Source: Asanoa sp040676615
GTDB lineage: Bacteria; Actinomycetota; Actinomycetes; Mycobacteriales; Micromonosporaceae
DNA length: 64,000 nucleotides
Assembly: GCF_040676615.1 (NCBI RefSeq)
Contig: NZ_JBFAPI010000001.1
Span: forward strand, 715,517 to 779,516
Reading direction: 5' to 3'
Positions 8,217 through 17,003 of this stretch are shown here, one piece after another. The stretch's first letter is position 1. The number at the start of each line of letters is the position of its first letter. A program made the translations under genes and the position numbers. The notes under the pieces are model-generated. The model was not told where the DNA came from. It made no database searches and saw only the letters and a program-made list of their open reading frames with translations.

Positions 8217-9140
8217 ATGACCGGCATGCTGTCGACCGAGACCGTTGCCCTGGTGACCGCCCGTTACGGTCTGGGGAGCGTGACCCGGCCACCGGTGTAC
8301 GCGGCGCGCGGCGAACTGGGCCGGATCTGGCGGTTCGAGACCGAGCGCGGTGCCTGGGCGGTCAAGGAAGCGCTGGTCCCGGTCGACGAGGCCGACGCCG
8401 CGGCCGACGTGGCGTTCCAACTCGCCGCGGCCGGAGCCGGGCTGCCGTTGCCCCGGCCCGTGCGCACCACCGACGACCGGGTGACGGTGCGTGGCGCCGA
8501 CGCCGTGCTGCGGGTCTACGAGTGGGTCGACCTGGACACCGCCGCGCCGGCCGCCGGCGACGTCGGCGCGCTGCTGGCCCGGCTGCACCGGGTCGAGCAT
8601 CCGCCGCGCGGCCCGGTCGGGGAGTGGTTCGCCGCGCCACTGGGGAAGGACGCGTGGCGGGCGCTCGCCACCACGGCGACCGGGGCCGGTGCGCACTGGG
8701 CCCCGTCCCTGGCCGCCGCCCTGCCCGACCTGGTCGCCCTCGACACGCTGGTGGTCCCGCCGGACCCGGCCCGGGTCCGCACCTGCCACCGCGACCTGCC
8801 GGACAACGTGCACCGCACCGTCGACGGCGGCCTGGTGGTGCTGGATTGGGAGAACAGCGGCCCGGCCCAACCGGAACGAGAACTGGCGGCCCTGTTGTGG
8901 GACCTCGGCGACACGGCGGCCGAGGCCGCCGCGGCCTACGGCGGGGCGAAGCTCGAGCCGGAAGACTTCGCGATGGCCATCGCGGTCCAGGGCCATCTGC
9001 TCCAGTTCTACGCCCGGCGGGCGTTGGACACCGCCGAGTCGGCGGAGAACCGCTCGCGGGCCGAAGGCCGGCTCACCGCCATGCTGGCCCGGCCGCTGAC
9101 CCCGGCCGGGGTGACCGCGCTGCTCGACGCGGTGCGCTGA
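8217..9140 (+). CDS. Aminoglycoside phosphotransferase-fold kinase
   Basis: The 307-residue protein has the APH/choline-kinase fold: K50 in AVKEALV as the likely nucleotide-binding lysine, the Brenner motif H191-RD193-LPDN197 for catalysis, and D210-WE212 for metal binding. Fold membership is clear but substrate is not; many relatives phosphorylate sugars, choline or homoserine rather than aminoglycosides. The second ATG (MLSTETV) is an alternative start. A perfect 9-bp hairpin follows the stop. Confidence 0.82.
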   Translation: MTGMLSTETVALVTARYGLGSVTRPPVYAARGELGRIWRFETERGAWAVKEALVPVDEADAAADVAFQLAAAGAGLPLPRPVRTTDDRVTVRGADAVLRVYEWVDLDTAAPAAGDVGALLARLHRVEHPPRGPVGEWFAAPLGKDAWRALATTATGAGAHWAPSLAAALPDLVALDTLVVPPDPARVRTCHRDLPDNVHRTVDGGLVVLDWENSGPAQPERELAALLWDLGDTAAEAAAAYGGAKLEPEDFAMAIAVQGHLLQFYARRALDTAESAENRSRAEGRLTAMLARPLTPAGVTALLDAVR

Positions 9141-9151
9141 AGGCCGCGGCC

Positions 9152-9175
9152 GCCCGGGGCCCCGATGCCCCGGGC
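9152..9175. terminator. Bidirectional hairpin terminator
   Basis: GCCCGGGGC and GCCCCGGGC form a perfect 9-bp stem around a 6-base loop. It lies in the 47-bp gap between convergent genes (kinase ending 9140, murein hydrolase ending 9188), so it can serve both. Confidence 0.75.
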
Positions 9176-9187
9176 AGCCGCGACTGC

Positions 9188-11152
9188 CTAGAAGACCCCG
9201 ATCGACAGCCGCAGGTCGACGTCGGTCCGGTCGACGAACGCCACCCGCTGCCCGAATTGGATCTCCACATAGGTCTTGTCGCCCTGGATCACCGTCCAGT
9301 CGCCGGGCGAGGTGCCGGCGAACGTGGTGGCCCGGTAGTACTGGCCCGGCAGGACCGCGCCGACCGCGTAGCGCTGCCCGGCCGCGAGCGTGTATTGCAG
9401 CGGCGAGATCGCCTGCACCGGCACGCCGGCCGGATAGGCCGCCGCTTCCGGATACGCCCGCCCGTACACCGGGATCGTGGCCTTGTCCTTCTTCGGGATG
9501 GCCACCAGCCCGACCTGCCAGTTGGCGGTCGGCGCCGAGGGCGGGTTGAGGAACCAGCCCTTCTGGCCCAGGTACCAGATCGCGGTCCAGTCGCCCTGCC
9601 GCCCGGCCAGCGCGAAGGTCTGCCCGGCCGAGGCGCGGGCCCCGTGGTCGGAGATGTGCATCGTGGACGGTGCGCCGTTGGGGTGCAGGCCGAGGTCGGT
9701 CAGCAGTGGCGCGTCGGCGGACGGCGCGGTGTGCAGGATGACCGCGGAGGAGCCGTGCGGGGCGCACGGCACGCCGGCCGTGACGCAGCCGGTGAACGCG
9801 GGCTGGTTGCTGGCGTAGTCGGGGTCGATCTGCACCAGCCCGGTCAGCGCGGTGCCGGTCGACCAGAGCGGGGCGCCGAGCAGGTCGAAGTAGTGCGACC
9901 AGTCCCAGTAGGGGCCCGGGTCCCAGTGCATGCCGGCGACGGTCGCCGCGGTGGTGCCGGGAACCGTGTCGTGGCCGAGGATGTGCTGCCGGTTGAGCGG
10001 GATGCCGAAGCGCTGCGCCAGGTAGCGGACCAGCTTCGACGAGGAGCGGTAGAGCGCCTCGGTGTACCAGGAGCCGTCGGCCGCGAAACCCTCGTGTTCG
10101 AGGCCGACCGAGCGGGCGTTGACGTCCCAGTTGCCGGCGTGCCAGGCCACGTCCTTCGTCTTGACGTGCTGTGCGATCTGGCCGTCGACCGACCGCAGCG
10201 AGTAGTGCCAGCTCACGTACGTCGGGTCCTGCACGAGATCGAGCGTGGTCGCCCAGGACGCCTCGGTGTCGTGGATGACGATGTATTCGATCTTCTGCCG
10301 CGCCGGGCGATCGGACAGGTCGTGGTTGCCGTAGGCGCCGGGGGTGGCCCCGTACTGCTCGTAGGGCGCCGGGACCCACTCGCAGGCCACGGTGACCGGG
10401 CACTCCAGCCCGTCGGGCCGGGTGGTCCGGCGCAGCCCGAGCCGGTCGGCCTGGGCCCGCTGGGGTGCGACCGGGCGCCCGTCGAGCCGCACGGCCTGGC
10501 CGTCGTCGGTGGTGCGGGCGGCACCGTCGCGGATGGTCGCGAAGACCTCGTCGGCGAAGGCGGTCGCGGCCTCCGCGGTGTCGGCGCCCGAGTAGCGGGC
10601 CACCGCGCCGAACCAGGCCGCCGGGTCGCTGCCCGCGCCGGTGGGCGCGCCGAGCGCCGCCTGGTAGGAGGCCAGCAGCGCGGCGCCGCCGCGGATATTG
10701 GTCGCCGGGTCGGTGCGCAGCGCGGCGGGTGCGGCGCCGGTCAGGTCGGCGGCCGCGTCCAGGGTCTGCAGCGCGGCGGCCGGGGGCGCGGCGTCTTCCG
10801 GCGACGCCGGCGTCCCGGACAGCGGCCGGCTCTCGTCGCCGCGCGGGTCGCCGGCGGCCGTGTCGCCGTCGGGCCGGCTCGCCGCCGACGCGGCTCGGAT
10901 CCCGTCGGCGTCGGTCAGGTGCATCGGCCCGTAGCCGCCGCTGGTGCTGGGCCTGCCGGCGTTGCTGTCCCAGCGGGACTCCAGGTAGGACACGCCGAGC
11001 AGGACGCTCTCCGGCACGCCGAACTCGGCCGCCGCGCCGGCGTAGACCTGTTGGCGGCCGGCCGGCGCGGCGTCCGCCGTGCCGGGCGTGACCAGGGTCA
11101 GTCCCGCGAGCGTGAGGGTCGCGGAGGTGAGATAGCTGAGGGTTCGTCGCAT
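9188..11152 (-). CDS. Secreted two-domain murein hydrolase (N-terminal lytic-like domain plus amidase_2)
   Basis: ATG 11152 follows a GGGAGG site and begins a clear Sec signal peptide ending near TADA-A (residue 28). Residues about 35-80 resemble a lysozyme/transglycosylase start, with candidate catalytic Glu58 in SYLESRWDSN and GGYGPMHL. Residues about 288-425 form a PGRP/N-acetylmuramoyl-L-alanine amidase domain, with zinc ligands H294 (IVIHDTE), H394 (ILGHD) and D411 (WDPGP). The C-terminal 200 residues look like SH3-type wall-binding repeats (GQKGWFLNP, GDWTVIQGD). It probably cuts peptidoglycan stem peptides outside the cell. Cleavage of glycan strands by the N-terminal domain is less certain. 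Confidence 0.88.
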   Translation of the reverse strand: MRRTLSYLTSATLTLAGLTLVTPGTADAAPAGRQQVYAGAAAEFGVPESVLLGVSYLESRWDSNAGRPSTSGGYGPMHLTDADGIRAASAASRPDGDTAAGDPRGDESRPLSGTPASPEDAAPPAAALQTLDAAADLTGAAPAALRTDPATNIRGGAALLASYQAALGAPTGAGSDPAAWFGAVARYSGADTAEAATAFADEVFATIRDGAARTTDDGQAVRLDGRPVAPQRAQADRLGLRRTTRPDGLECPVTVACEWVPAPYEQYGATPGAYGNHDLSDRPARQKIEYIVIHDTEASWATTLDLVQDPTYVSWHYSLRSVDGQIAQHVKTKDVAWHAGNWDVNARSVGLEHEGFAADGSWYTEALYRSSSKLVRYLAQRFGIPLNRQHILGHDTVPGTTAATVAGMHWDPGPYWDWSHYFDLLGAPLWSTGTALTGLVQIDPDYASNQPAFTGCVTAGVPCAPHGSSAVILHTAPSADAPLLTDLGLHPNGAPSTMHISDHGARASAGQTFALAGRQGDWTAIWYLGQKGWFLNPPSAPTANWQVGLVAIPKKDKATIPVYGRAYPEAAAYPAGVPVQAISPLQYTLAAGQRYAVGAVLPGQYYRATTFAGTSPGDWTVIQGDKTYVEIQFGQRVAFVDRTDVDLRLSIGVF

Positions 11153-11277
11153 GGGTGCGCCTCCCGGGGGTGCCTCGGGCCACCTTGCTCCATCGACGCG
11201 GATCACGTCAATACCTGCCACGCCGTACGTCCATCTCGTAAGTAAGTTTCATTGCGCGGCCAGCCCGACCCACGCGG

Positions 11278-11310
11278 ACTGCGGGTCAACTGCGGGTCAG
11301 TTGCGGATCG
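11278..11310 (+). promoter_or_regulatory. Three 11-bp direct repeats, probable SARP operator
   Basis: ACTGCGGGTCA occurs twice back to back (11278-11288, 11289-11299), followed by the diverged GTTGCGGATCG (11300-11310). Tandem direct repeats at one-helical-turn spacing are the typical SARP binding arrangement. The array lies 42 bp before the start of a SARP gene, which suggests autoregulation. Confidence 0.55.
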
Positions 11311-11351
11311 GCTACGTGGTCCGGCGTCGATGCGTGCGGCAGCGTGGGGCC

Positions 11352-12212
11352 ATGCGGATCGCACTGCTCGGCCCCATGCGGGTGCAGGCCGCCGGCGTTC
11401 CCCTGGAGGTTCGCGGCCTGCGCGCGCGACGGGCGATCGCCCTGCTCGCGCTGAACGCGGGCCGGCCGGTCGCGCTCACCCAACTGGTCGACACCCTGTG
11501 GCCGGAGGATCCGCCGGCCACCTTCCGGGAACAGGTCTACAACTGCGTCGCCGGGCTGCGGCGGATGCTCGGCGCCGGCCCGCGGCCGGAGGTCGACGTG
11601 GTCCGCACCGACGGCGGCTACGCGCTGACCATCGCGGCGGACCGGGTCGACGCCCTCGCGTTCGAGGCGGCGCTGCGCACAGCCGCCGCGCGGGCCGCCG
11701 CCGGCGACCGGGCCGGCGCGGGCGCGGTGCTCCGGTCCGGGCTGCGCCTCTGGCGCGGTGAGGCGCTGGAGGGTGTCGTCGACGGGCCGCTGGGCTTCGC
11801 CGCGACCCGGCTCGACCGGCTGCGCGGCGAGGCGTGGGAGCGGCTGTTCGAGATGGAGATGGGGGTACGCCGCGACCCCGGGCTGATCGCCGAGATGTCG
11901 GCCGTGGCCGAGCGGTATCCGCTGCGCGAGGTGTTGACCTGCCAGCTCGGCACGGTCCTGTGGCGGGCCGGGCGGGCGGCGCAGGCACTCGAGGTCTGCC
12001 GGGAACACCGGCGCCGGGTGCTGGCCGAGTTCGGCGTCGAGGCCGGGCCGGCCGTGCGCGACCTGGAGGCCCGGATCCGGGCCACGCAACCCGCCGCCGA
12101 GCCGCGGCCGGCGGCCGCCGTCGATCGGCTGATCGCCGACGTGGAGGTGCTGCTGGCGGAAGTACGCGGCCTGCTCACCAGTGCCCGGTGCCCGGCCTGC
12201 CACCCGGGCTAG
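11352..12212 (+). CDS. SARP-family transcriptional regulator (short form)
   Basis: The 286-residue protein starts MRIALLGPM: an OmpR-like winged helix (about 1-95), then a BTAD domain (about 100-250) ending LEARIRATQP. It has no ATPase or TPR extension, so it belongs with short activators such as ActII-ORF4 rather than AfsR. A CxxC pair (CPAC) near the C terminus is unusual and could bind metal. Start ATG 11352 matches the family's N terminus; an upstream in-frame extension does not. Its stop codon shares a CTAG palindrome with that of the convergent XRE regulator. No biosynthetic genes adjoin it, so the target is unclear. Confidence 0.88.
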   Translation: MRIALLGPMRVQAAGVPLEVRGLRARRAIALLALNAGRPVALTQLVDTLWPEDPPATFREQVYNCVAGLRRMLGAGPRPEVDVVRTDGGYALTIAADRVDALAFEAALRTAAARAAAGDRAGAGAVLRSGLRLWRGEALEGVVDGPLGFAATRLDRLRGEAWERLFEMEMGVRRDPGLIAEMSAVAERYPLREVLTCQLGTVLWRAGRAAQALEVCREHRRRVLAEFGVEAGPAVRDLEARIRATQPAAEPRPAAAVDRLIADVEVLLAEVRGLLTSARCPACHPG

Positions 12213-14470
12213 CCGAGGGTGATGGCCTGGCGCCAGGAGCGGCGGGCGCCGTCGAGGTCGCCGAGGGCCCGTTGGGCCAGGCCCAGCACCACCCGGTAGG
12301 TGTCGGCCGCGTTGGCGTCGCCGAGGCGCTCGAACTCGCCGACCGCGACGGCCAGCCGCGCGCGGGCGGTGTCCGGCTGGCCCGCGGCGACGAGGGTCAG
12401 GCCCAGTTCGGCCAGGGCGTACGCCGAGCCTTCGCGCATCCCGTGGCGTCGGGTCAGCTCCAGGCACGCCTCGTGCTCCTCGATCGCGTCGGCGTAGCGG
12501 CGCAGGGCGTGCAGGCAGCGCGCCGTCTGGTGGCGCAGCATCACCGACGCCACCTCGGGGCCCGGCCGCAGCAGCCGGCGGGCGGGGTCGAGCACCACCA
12601 GGCCCTCGGCGCCGCGGCCCTGGGTGGCCAGGCACTTGGCCAGGTTGATCCGGGCGCTGATCACGCCGGGCACGTTGCCGAGCGTCTCGTAGAGCGCGAG
12701 CGCGGCCCGGTGCGCCTGGATCGCCAGCCGCGGGCTGGCCTCGCTGAACCGGAGCAGGCCGATCAGGTTGAGGGTGCGCGCCTCGGCGGCCCGGTCGCCG
12801 AGGGCACGGGCCAGCCCCGACGCGGTGGCCAGGTGGCTGCCGGCCAGCGTGTAGTCGTTGCGCAGGATGGCCAGGTGGCCCAGTTGCATGCCGGCCAGCA
12901 GCGCGGCCGGTCGGTTGCCGTCGCGGACCGCGACCTGGCGCACCGAGTCGGCCAGCCGCTGCCACTCGTCCCACTCGCCGGCGGCCCGCAGTTGCGGGCC
13001 GAGTGCGCGGGCCAGGTCGGCGCATGCCTCGGCGTCGACGTCGGCCGCCAACTCGGCCGCCAGGCAGACCGCCGCCACGATCAGCTGCCCCTCCGCGGCG
13101 AGCCAGGCCGTCGCCGCGGCCGCGTCGCGGAACGGCGGCGACGGCAACTCCTCGATCGTCTGCAGCGCCGCGACGGCGGTCTTGCGGTAGCCGTCGACCA
13201 GCCGCCGCACCAGCCGGGCGGCCACCTCCGGCGGATCGACGGCCCGGGACCGCTCCTGGGCGAAGAGCCGCACCAGGTCGTGGTAGCGGTAGCGGCCCGG
13301 CCGCGGCGAGAGCAGCAGCCGCGCGTCGACCAGGTCTTCCGCGATGCCGGCGGCGATGGCCGCGTCGACGTCGCAGGCTGCGGCCACGGTGTCGACCGAG
13401 ATCTCGCCGAGCCGGGGCCAGGCCAGCTCGCGGAACGCCTGGGCCAGGTGCGGCGGCAGCGCCCGGTAGCTGAGGTCGAAGCTGGCCCGGATGGCCTGCT
13501 CGCTGCCGCCCAGCTCGTGCAGCCGGCGGTCGCCCGCCGCGAGCCGGTCGGCCAGGTCGCGCATCGACCACGCCGGCCGCGCGGCCAGCCGGACGGCGGC
13601 GAGCCGCACGGCCAGTGGCAACCGGCCACACGCGTCGACCACCTCGGCCGCCGCGGCCGGGTCGGCGAAGGCCCGGTCGGTGCCGGCCACCCCGGCCAGC
13701 AGCCGCAGGCTCTCGTCGGCCGAGAACAGGTCGAGGTCGACGGCCAGCGCCGCCGGCAGGGTGGGCAGCGGCTTGCGGCTGGTCACCACCAGGCCCGCCG
13801 GGCCGGCGCCGGGCAGCAGCGGGAGCACGCCGCGGGCGTGCTCGACGTCGTCGACCAGCACCAGCACCGAGCGCTCGGCCAGCACCGAGCGCAGCAGCGC
13901 CGCGCGCTCCTCGGCGTCGGTCGGCACCGCACCGGCCGGGGTGCCCAGGGCGCGCAGGAACGACCCGGCGGCGCGGTAGGGCTCGTCCGGCTCGCGACCG
14001 GTCCGGCGCAGGTCGACGTAGAGCTGGCCGTCGGGGTAGTGGGCGCGGACCCGGTGCGCGACGTGCAGCGCGAGGCTGGTCTTGCCCACGCCGGCCATGC
14101 CGGAGATCGACACGACTACCGGCCGGTCGCCGGGCCGCAGGGCCGCGGCGAGCCGATCGGCGACCTCCTCGCGGCCGGTGAAGTCGGGCAGCTCGGCCGG
14201 CAGCTGGGCCGGCCGGGGCAGCGTGTCGTCGCTCCCCGGCAGCAGGCTCAGCGCCCGGATGAACTGCTCGCGTTCGGCGCCGGCCAGGCCCAGGGCGTCG
14301 GCCAGCAGCCGGACGGTCGAGGAGCGCGGCGCGCGGTTGCGGCCGGACTCCAGCGACTGGATGCTCCGCACGCTCAGACCGGTCGCGGCCGCCAGTTCCT
14401 CCTGCGACAGCCCCAACCGTCGGCGGTGCACCCGTAAGGGATGTGCCGGCATGACCACATCGAACACCAT
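12209..14470 (-). CDS. XRE-NB-ARC-TPR transcriptional regulator (STAND)
   Basis: The protein is up to 753 residues: an XRE helix-turn-helix (about residues 10-65, LSQEELAAATGLS), an NB-ARC-like NTPase with P-loop GMAGVGKTS (124-132) and LVLVDDVEHA as Walker B, then a helical TPR-like half with many Leu/Ala repeats. The winged-helix segment with FRELAWPRLGEIS is typical of actinobacterial NB-ARC regulators. ATG 14470 and ATG 14452 are both possible starts, and neither has a good ribosome site. It overlaps the convergent SARP gene by four bases. The signal it senses is unknown. Confidence 0.86.
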   Translation of the reverse strand: MVFDVVMPAHPLRVHRRRLGLSQEELAAATGLSVRSIQSLESGRNRAPRSSTVRLLADALGLAGAEREQFIRALSLLPGSDDTLPRPAQLPAELPDFTGREEVADRLAAALRPGDRPVVVSISGMAGVGKTSLALHVAHRVRAHYPDGQLYVDLRRTGREPDEPYRAAGSFLRALGTPAGAVPTDAEERAALLRSVLAERSVLVLVDDVEHARGVLPLLPGAGPAGLVVTSRKPLPTLPAALAVDLDLFSADESLRLLAGVAGTDRAFADPAAAAEVVDACGRLPLAVRLAAVRLAARPAWSMRDLADRLAAGDRRLHELGGSEQAIRASFDLSYRALPPHLAQAFRELAWPRLGEISVDTVAAACDVDAAIAAGIAEDLVDARLLLSPRPGRYRYHDLVRLFAQERSRAVDPPEVAARLVRRLVDGYRKTAVAALQTIEELPSPPFRDAAAATAWLAAEGQLIVAAVCLAAELAADVDAEACADLARALGPQLRAAGEWDEWQRLADSVRQVAVRDGNRPAALLAGMQLGHLAILRNDYTLAGSHLATASGLARALGDRAAEARTLNLIGLLRFSEASPRLAIQAHRAALALYETLGNVPGVISARINLAKCLATQGRGAEGLVVLDPARRLLRPGPEVASVMLRHQTARCLHALRRYADAIEEHEACLELTRRHGMREGSAYALAELGLTLVAAGQPDTARARLAVAVGEFERLGDANAADTYRVVLGLAQRALGDLDGARRSWRQAITLG

Positions 14471-14561
14471 CTGTGCTCTGTCGCGCAGTCTCCGGTCCGA
14501 ACGGTGGGAGGCCCCTTATCTTGGGATTTAGCGGTATCCGATCCAAAAGGTGGTCATGAGC

Positions 14562-15278
14562 TCAGACCAGCCGTTCGCCGCCGTCGACGCCGAGGGACAC
14601 CCCGGTGAGGAAGGTGTTCGTCAGGGCGAAGACGACCGCGTCGGCGACGTCGTCGGAGGTGCCGACCCGATGGGCCGGGTTGTGGGCGCGGCGCTCGTCG
14701 TAGAGCTTGGCCTTCTTCTCCTGCCCGAGCGCGTCGTAGGCGCCCGTGTCGATGGTGCCCGGCGAGATCGCGTTGACCCGGATCGGCGCCAGTTCCACCG
14801 ACAGCGACCGGGTGACGGCGTCGACCGCGCCGTTCGTCGCGGCCACGGCGAGCATCCCGACCGTCGGCTTGTCGGCCGTGGCACCGGAGAACAGCACGAA
14901 CGAGCCGTCCGGCGGCATCCGGCCGGCGAAGTGCTTGGCCAGCAGGATCGGCCCGACGACCTTGGTGTTGAGCGAGTCGGTGACGACCTGCGGCTTCAGG
15001 TCGCCGACGGTGCCGCGGGCCCGGGCCGACGCCGTGCAGACGACATGGTCGACGTGGCCGAGCCGCGCAGCCAGCGACTCCACACTGGACTCGTCGGTCA
15101 GGTCGACGGTCTCGGTCACCACACCGGAGTCGGCGTAGGCGTCGTCGAGGGCGGACCGGTCGCGGCTGGCCGCGACGACGGTGCCGCCGGCGGCCCGGAC
15201 CGCCTCGGCGGTCGCGCGGGCGATGCCGCTGCCGCGGCCGACGACCAGCACGGTGCGGTCCTTGAGTGCGGTGGACAT
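14562..15278 (-). CDS. SDR-fold protein lacking the catalytic Tyr/Lys (copy 1)
   Basis: The 238-residue protein has a short-chain dehydrogenase fold: glycine loop GRGSGIA, a conserved D in VDLTD, ASARARG in place of NNAG, and VNAISPG near the end. The usual YxxxK catalytic pair is missing; the aligned segment reads AVAATNGAV. It may therefore be a non-classical reductase, a cofactor-binding sensor or inactive. It is last in a minus-strand operon after the DUF427 gene and is clearly paralogous to the SDR at 16175. GAGGGGG precedes the ATG. Confidence 0.85.
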   Translation of the reverse strand: MSTALKDRTVLVVGRGSGIARATAEAVRAAGGTVVAASRDRSALDDAYADSGVVTETVDLTDESSVESLAARLGHVDHVVCTASARARGTVGDLKPQVVTDSLNTKVVGPILLAKHFAGRMPPDGSFVLFSGATADKPTVGMLAVAATNGAVDAVTRSLSVELAPIRVNAISPGTIDTGAYDALGQEKKAKLYDERRAHNPAHRVGTSDDVADAVVFALTNTFLTGVSLGVDGGERLV

Positions 15279-15296
15279 GGTCGTACCCCCTCGCTG

Positions 15297-16160
15297 TCAG
15301 GTTCTGGTCAGGGCCTCGTCGACGTCGAAGCCGCGGTCGATGCCGTGCGGCACGACGGCCTGCCCGGGCTCGAGCGCGAGCCGCCGGTCGTCCAGGAATA
15401 CGTCGATCTTGTCGGGCTCGAACGAGACGTAGGTGGAGATCAGGCCCACCTCGGGCCAGGCCTCCTCGTAGGACCACGCGGCCCGGGCCCGGTCACCGAT
15501 GTCGTAGTAGCTGGCCAGCCCCTTGTAGGGACAGAACGTCTGCCGCTCCACGGGGGTCAGCGCGGCCGGGTCGATGTCGTCGCGCGGTACGTACCAGCGC
15601 GGCGCGAAGCCCGATTCGAACAGCACCCGCGGGTGTACGGAGTCCGCGACCACCCGGTCGCCGTCGCGCACCACCAGGTGGCGCGAGGTGCGCCGGATGT
15701 CGATGCGGTGGTAGAGGTCGGCGGCGTGCCCGGTGATCCGCTCGTCCTCCTCGTAGAAGGCGTCCATCGGGTGCCAGGCGAAGGCGATCCGGCCGCGCAG
15801 CGGGCCGGCGTAGGTGGGCAGGTCGGCGAACCGCCAGGCCGCCCGCTCGGCCCGCGACCCTCCACGCTGGACGGTGAACCAGTCGACCGGGCCGAGGTCG
15901 CGGTGGGTGGTGACGTGGCCGGCCGGTTCCAGCACCGTCGGGTCGATGGCCGCCTCGGGGAAGTAGGCCACCGGGTAGCGGCCCGGCTCGTGCAGCAGCG
16001 TGACGTCGTCGCTGTCCGCGATCCAGTCGCCGCCGAACCGCACCCGCAGGCGGCGGCGCAGCGGTTCCGCGTACAGCAATCGCTCGGGTAGTGGGTCCGG
16101 GGTCAGGAACCGGCCGACGCTGCGCTGCGCCAGCGGGCCCTGCTGCCAGGAGAGTCCCAT
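15297..16160 (-). CDS. Tandem DUF427 domain protein
   Basis: The 287-residue protein carries two copies of the DUF427 fold, one around residues 35-125 (LLHEPGRYPVAYFP, ERAAWRFADLP) and one around 150-275 (LVVRDGDRVVADS, TFCPYKGLASYYDI, AWSYEEAWPEV). DUF427 proteins are small beta-rich proteins without settled function. It is translated between two SDR paralogues with gaps of only 14 and 18 bases, so the three products probably work together. A GGAAGG site precedes ATG 16160. Confidence 0.85.
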   Translation of the reverse strand: MGLSWQQGPLAQRSVGRFLTPDPLPERLLYAEPLRRRLRVRFGGDWIADSDDVTLLHEPGRYPVAYFPEAAIDPTVLEPAGHVTTHRDLGPVDWFTVQRGGSRAERAAWRFADLPTYAGPLRGRIAFAWHPMDAFYEEDERITGHAADLYHRIDIRRTSRHLVVRDGDRVVADSVHPRVLFESGFAPRWYVPRDDIDPAALTPVERQTFCPYKGLASYYDIGDRARAAWSYEEAWPEVGLISTYVSFEPDKIDVFLDDRRLALEPGQAVVPHGIDRGFDVDEALTRT

Positions 16161-16174
16161 CGGTCGTCCTTCCG

Positions 16175-16894
16175 TCAGGTGAGCGGCTCGCCGCCGTCGA
16201 CGTGCAGCGTCGTGCCGGTCAGGAACGGGCTGGTCATGGCGAACAGCACGCCGTCGGCGATGTCGCCGGTGGTGCCGATGCGGCCCGCGGGATTGCGGCC
16301 GCGGATGCGCGCGAAGTAGGCGGCCTTGCCCTGGTCGCCGAACTCGTCCCAGGCGCCGGTGTCGACCACGCCGGGGGAGATGGCGTTGACCCGGATCGGC
16401 GCGAGTTCCAGGGCCAGGGAGCGGGCCAGCACCTCGACGGCGCCGTTCGTGATCGCCACCGCCAGCGTGCCCACCGCGATCTTGGCGGCGGCGACGCCGG
16501 AGAACAGCGTGATCGAGCCGCCGTCGCGCATCCGCGGTGCGAGGTGCTTGGCCAGCATCAACGGGCCGATCACCTTGGTGTCGAACGACGTGCGCACCTT
16601 GTCGCGGTCGAGGTCGGCCAGCTGGCCGCGGGCCCGGGCCGACGCCGTCGACACCACGTGGTCGACGCCGTCGAGCCGCCGGCCGAGCGCGGCGATGGAC
16701 TCCTCGTCGGTCAGGTCGACCCGCTCGGCGATGATGTCCGGCTCGCCCGCGTAGGCGTCGGCCAGGCCGTCGCGGTCCCGGCCGGCTGCGACGACCCGCG
16801 CCCCCGCGTCACGGGCGGCGACCGCCACCGCGCGGGCCATCCCACCGCCCCGGCCGACGACGAGAACCCGCTGGTCCTTGAGCAGTCCAGACAT
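16175..16894 (-). CDS. SDR-fold protein lacking the catalytic Tyr/Lys (copy 2)
   Basis: The 239-residue protein starts at ATG 16894 after AAGGAGAA. It is a paralogue of the SDR at 14562: glycine loop GRGGGMA, VDLTDEES, ASARARG and VNAISPG are all shared. The YxxxK active site is again absent (AVAITNGAV). It is the first gene of the SDR-DUF427-SDR operon and is divergent from a LAL-type LuxR regulator 109 bp away, which may control the operon. Conservation of the same active-site loss in both copies argues against random decay. Confidence 0.85.
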   Translation of the reverse strand: MSGLLKDQRVLVVGRGGGMARAVAVAARDAGARVVAAGRDRDGLADAYAGEPDIIAERVDLTDEESIAALGRRLDGVDHVVSTASARARGQLADLDRDKVRTSFDTKVIGPLMLAKHLAPRMRDGGSITLFSGVAAAKIAVGTLAVAITNGAVEVLARSLALELAPIRVNAISPGVVDTGAWDEFGDQGKAAYFARIRGRNPAGRIGTTGDIADGVLFAMTSPFLTGTTLHVDGGEPLT

Positions 16895-17003
16895 CGGTTC
16901 TCCTTCCTTCCGGCCCAAGCGTCCGGCCGGACCGCGGCGCGGCGCATCCGCCAGTGGCCAGCGATCGACGCCGGCCTGCCGGACCGGGCGATAGCGTGGT
17001 TCT

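Noticed and set aside
6935..11245. Plus-strand open frame of 1436 codons
   Set aside because: It runs antisense across the APC permease and murein hydrolase genes, is made of Gly/Arg/Gln/Asp-rich low-complexity sequence, and shows no domain. It is a GC-bias shadow.
11286..14546. Minus-strand open frame of 1086 codons spanning the SARP and XRE regulator
   Set aside because: Arg/Pro/Gly-rich composition, no domain, and covers two well-supported genes in another frame.
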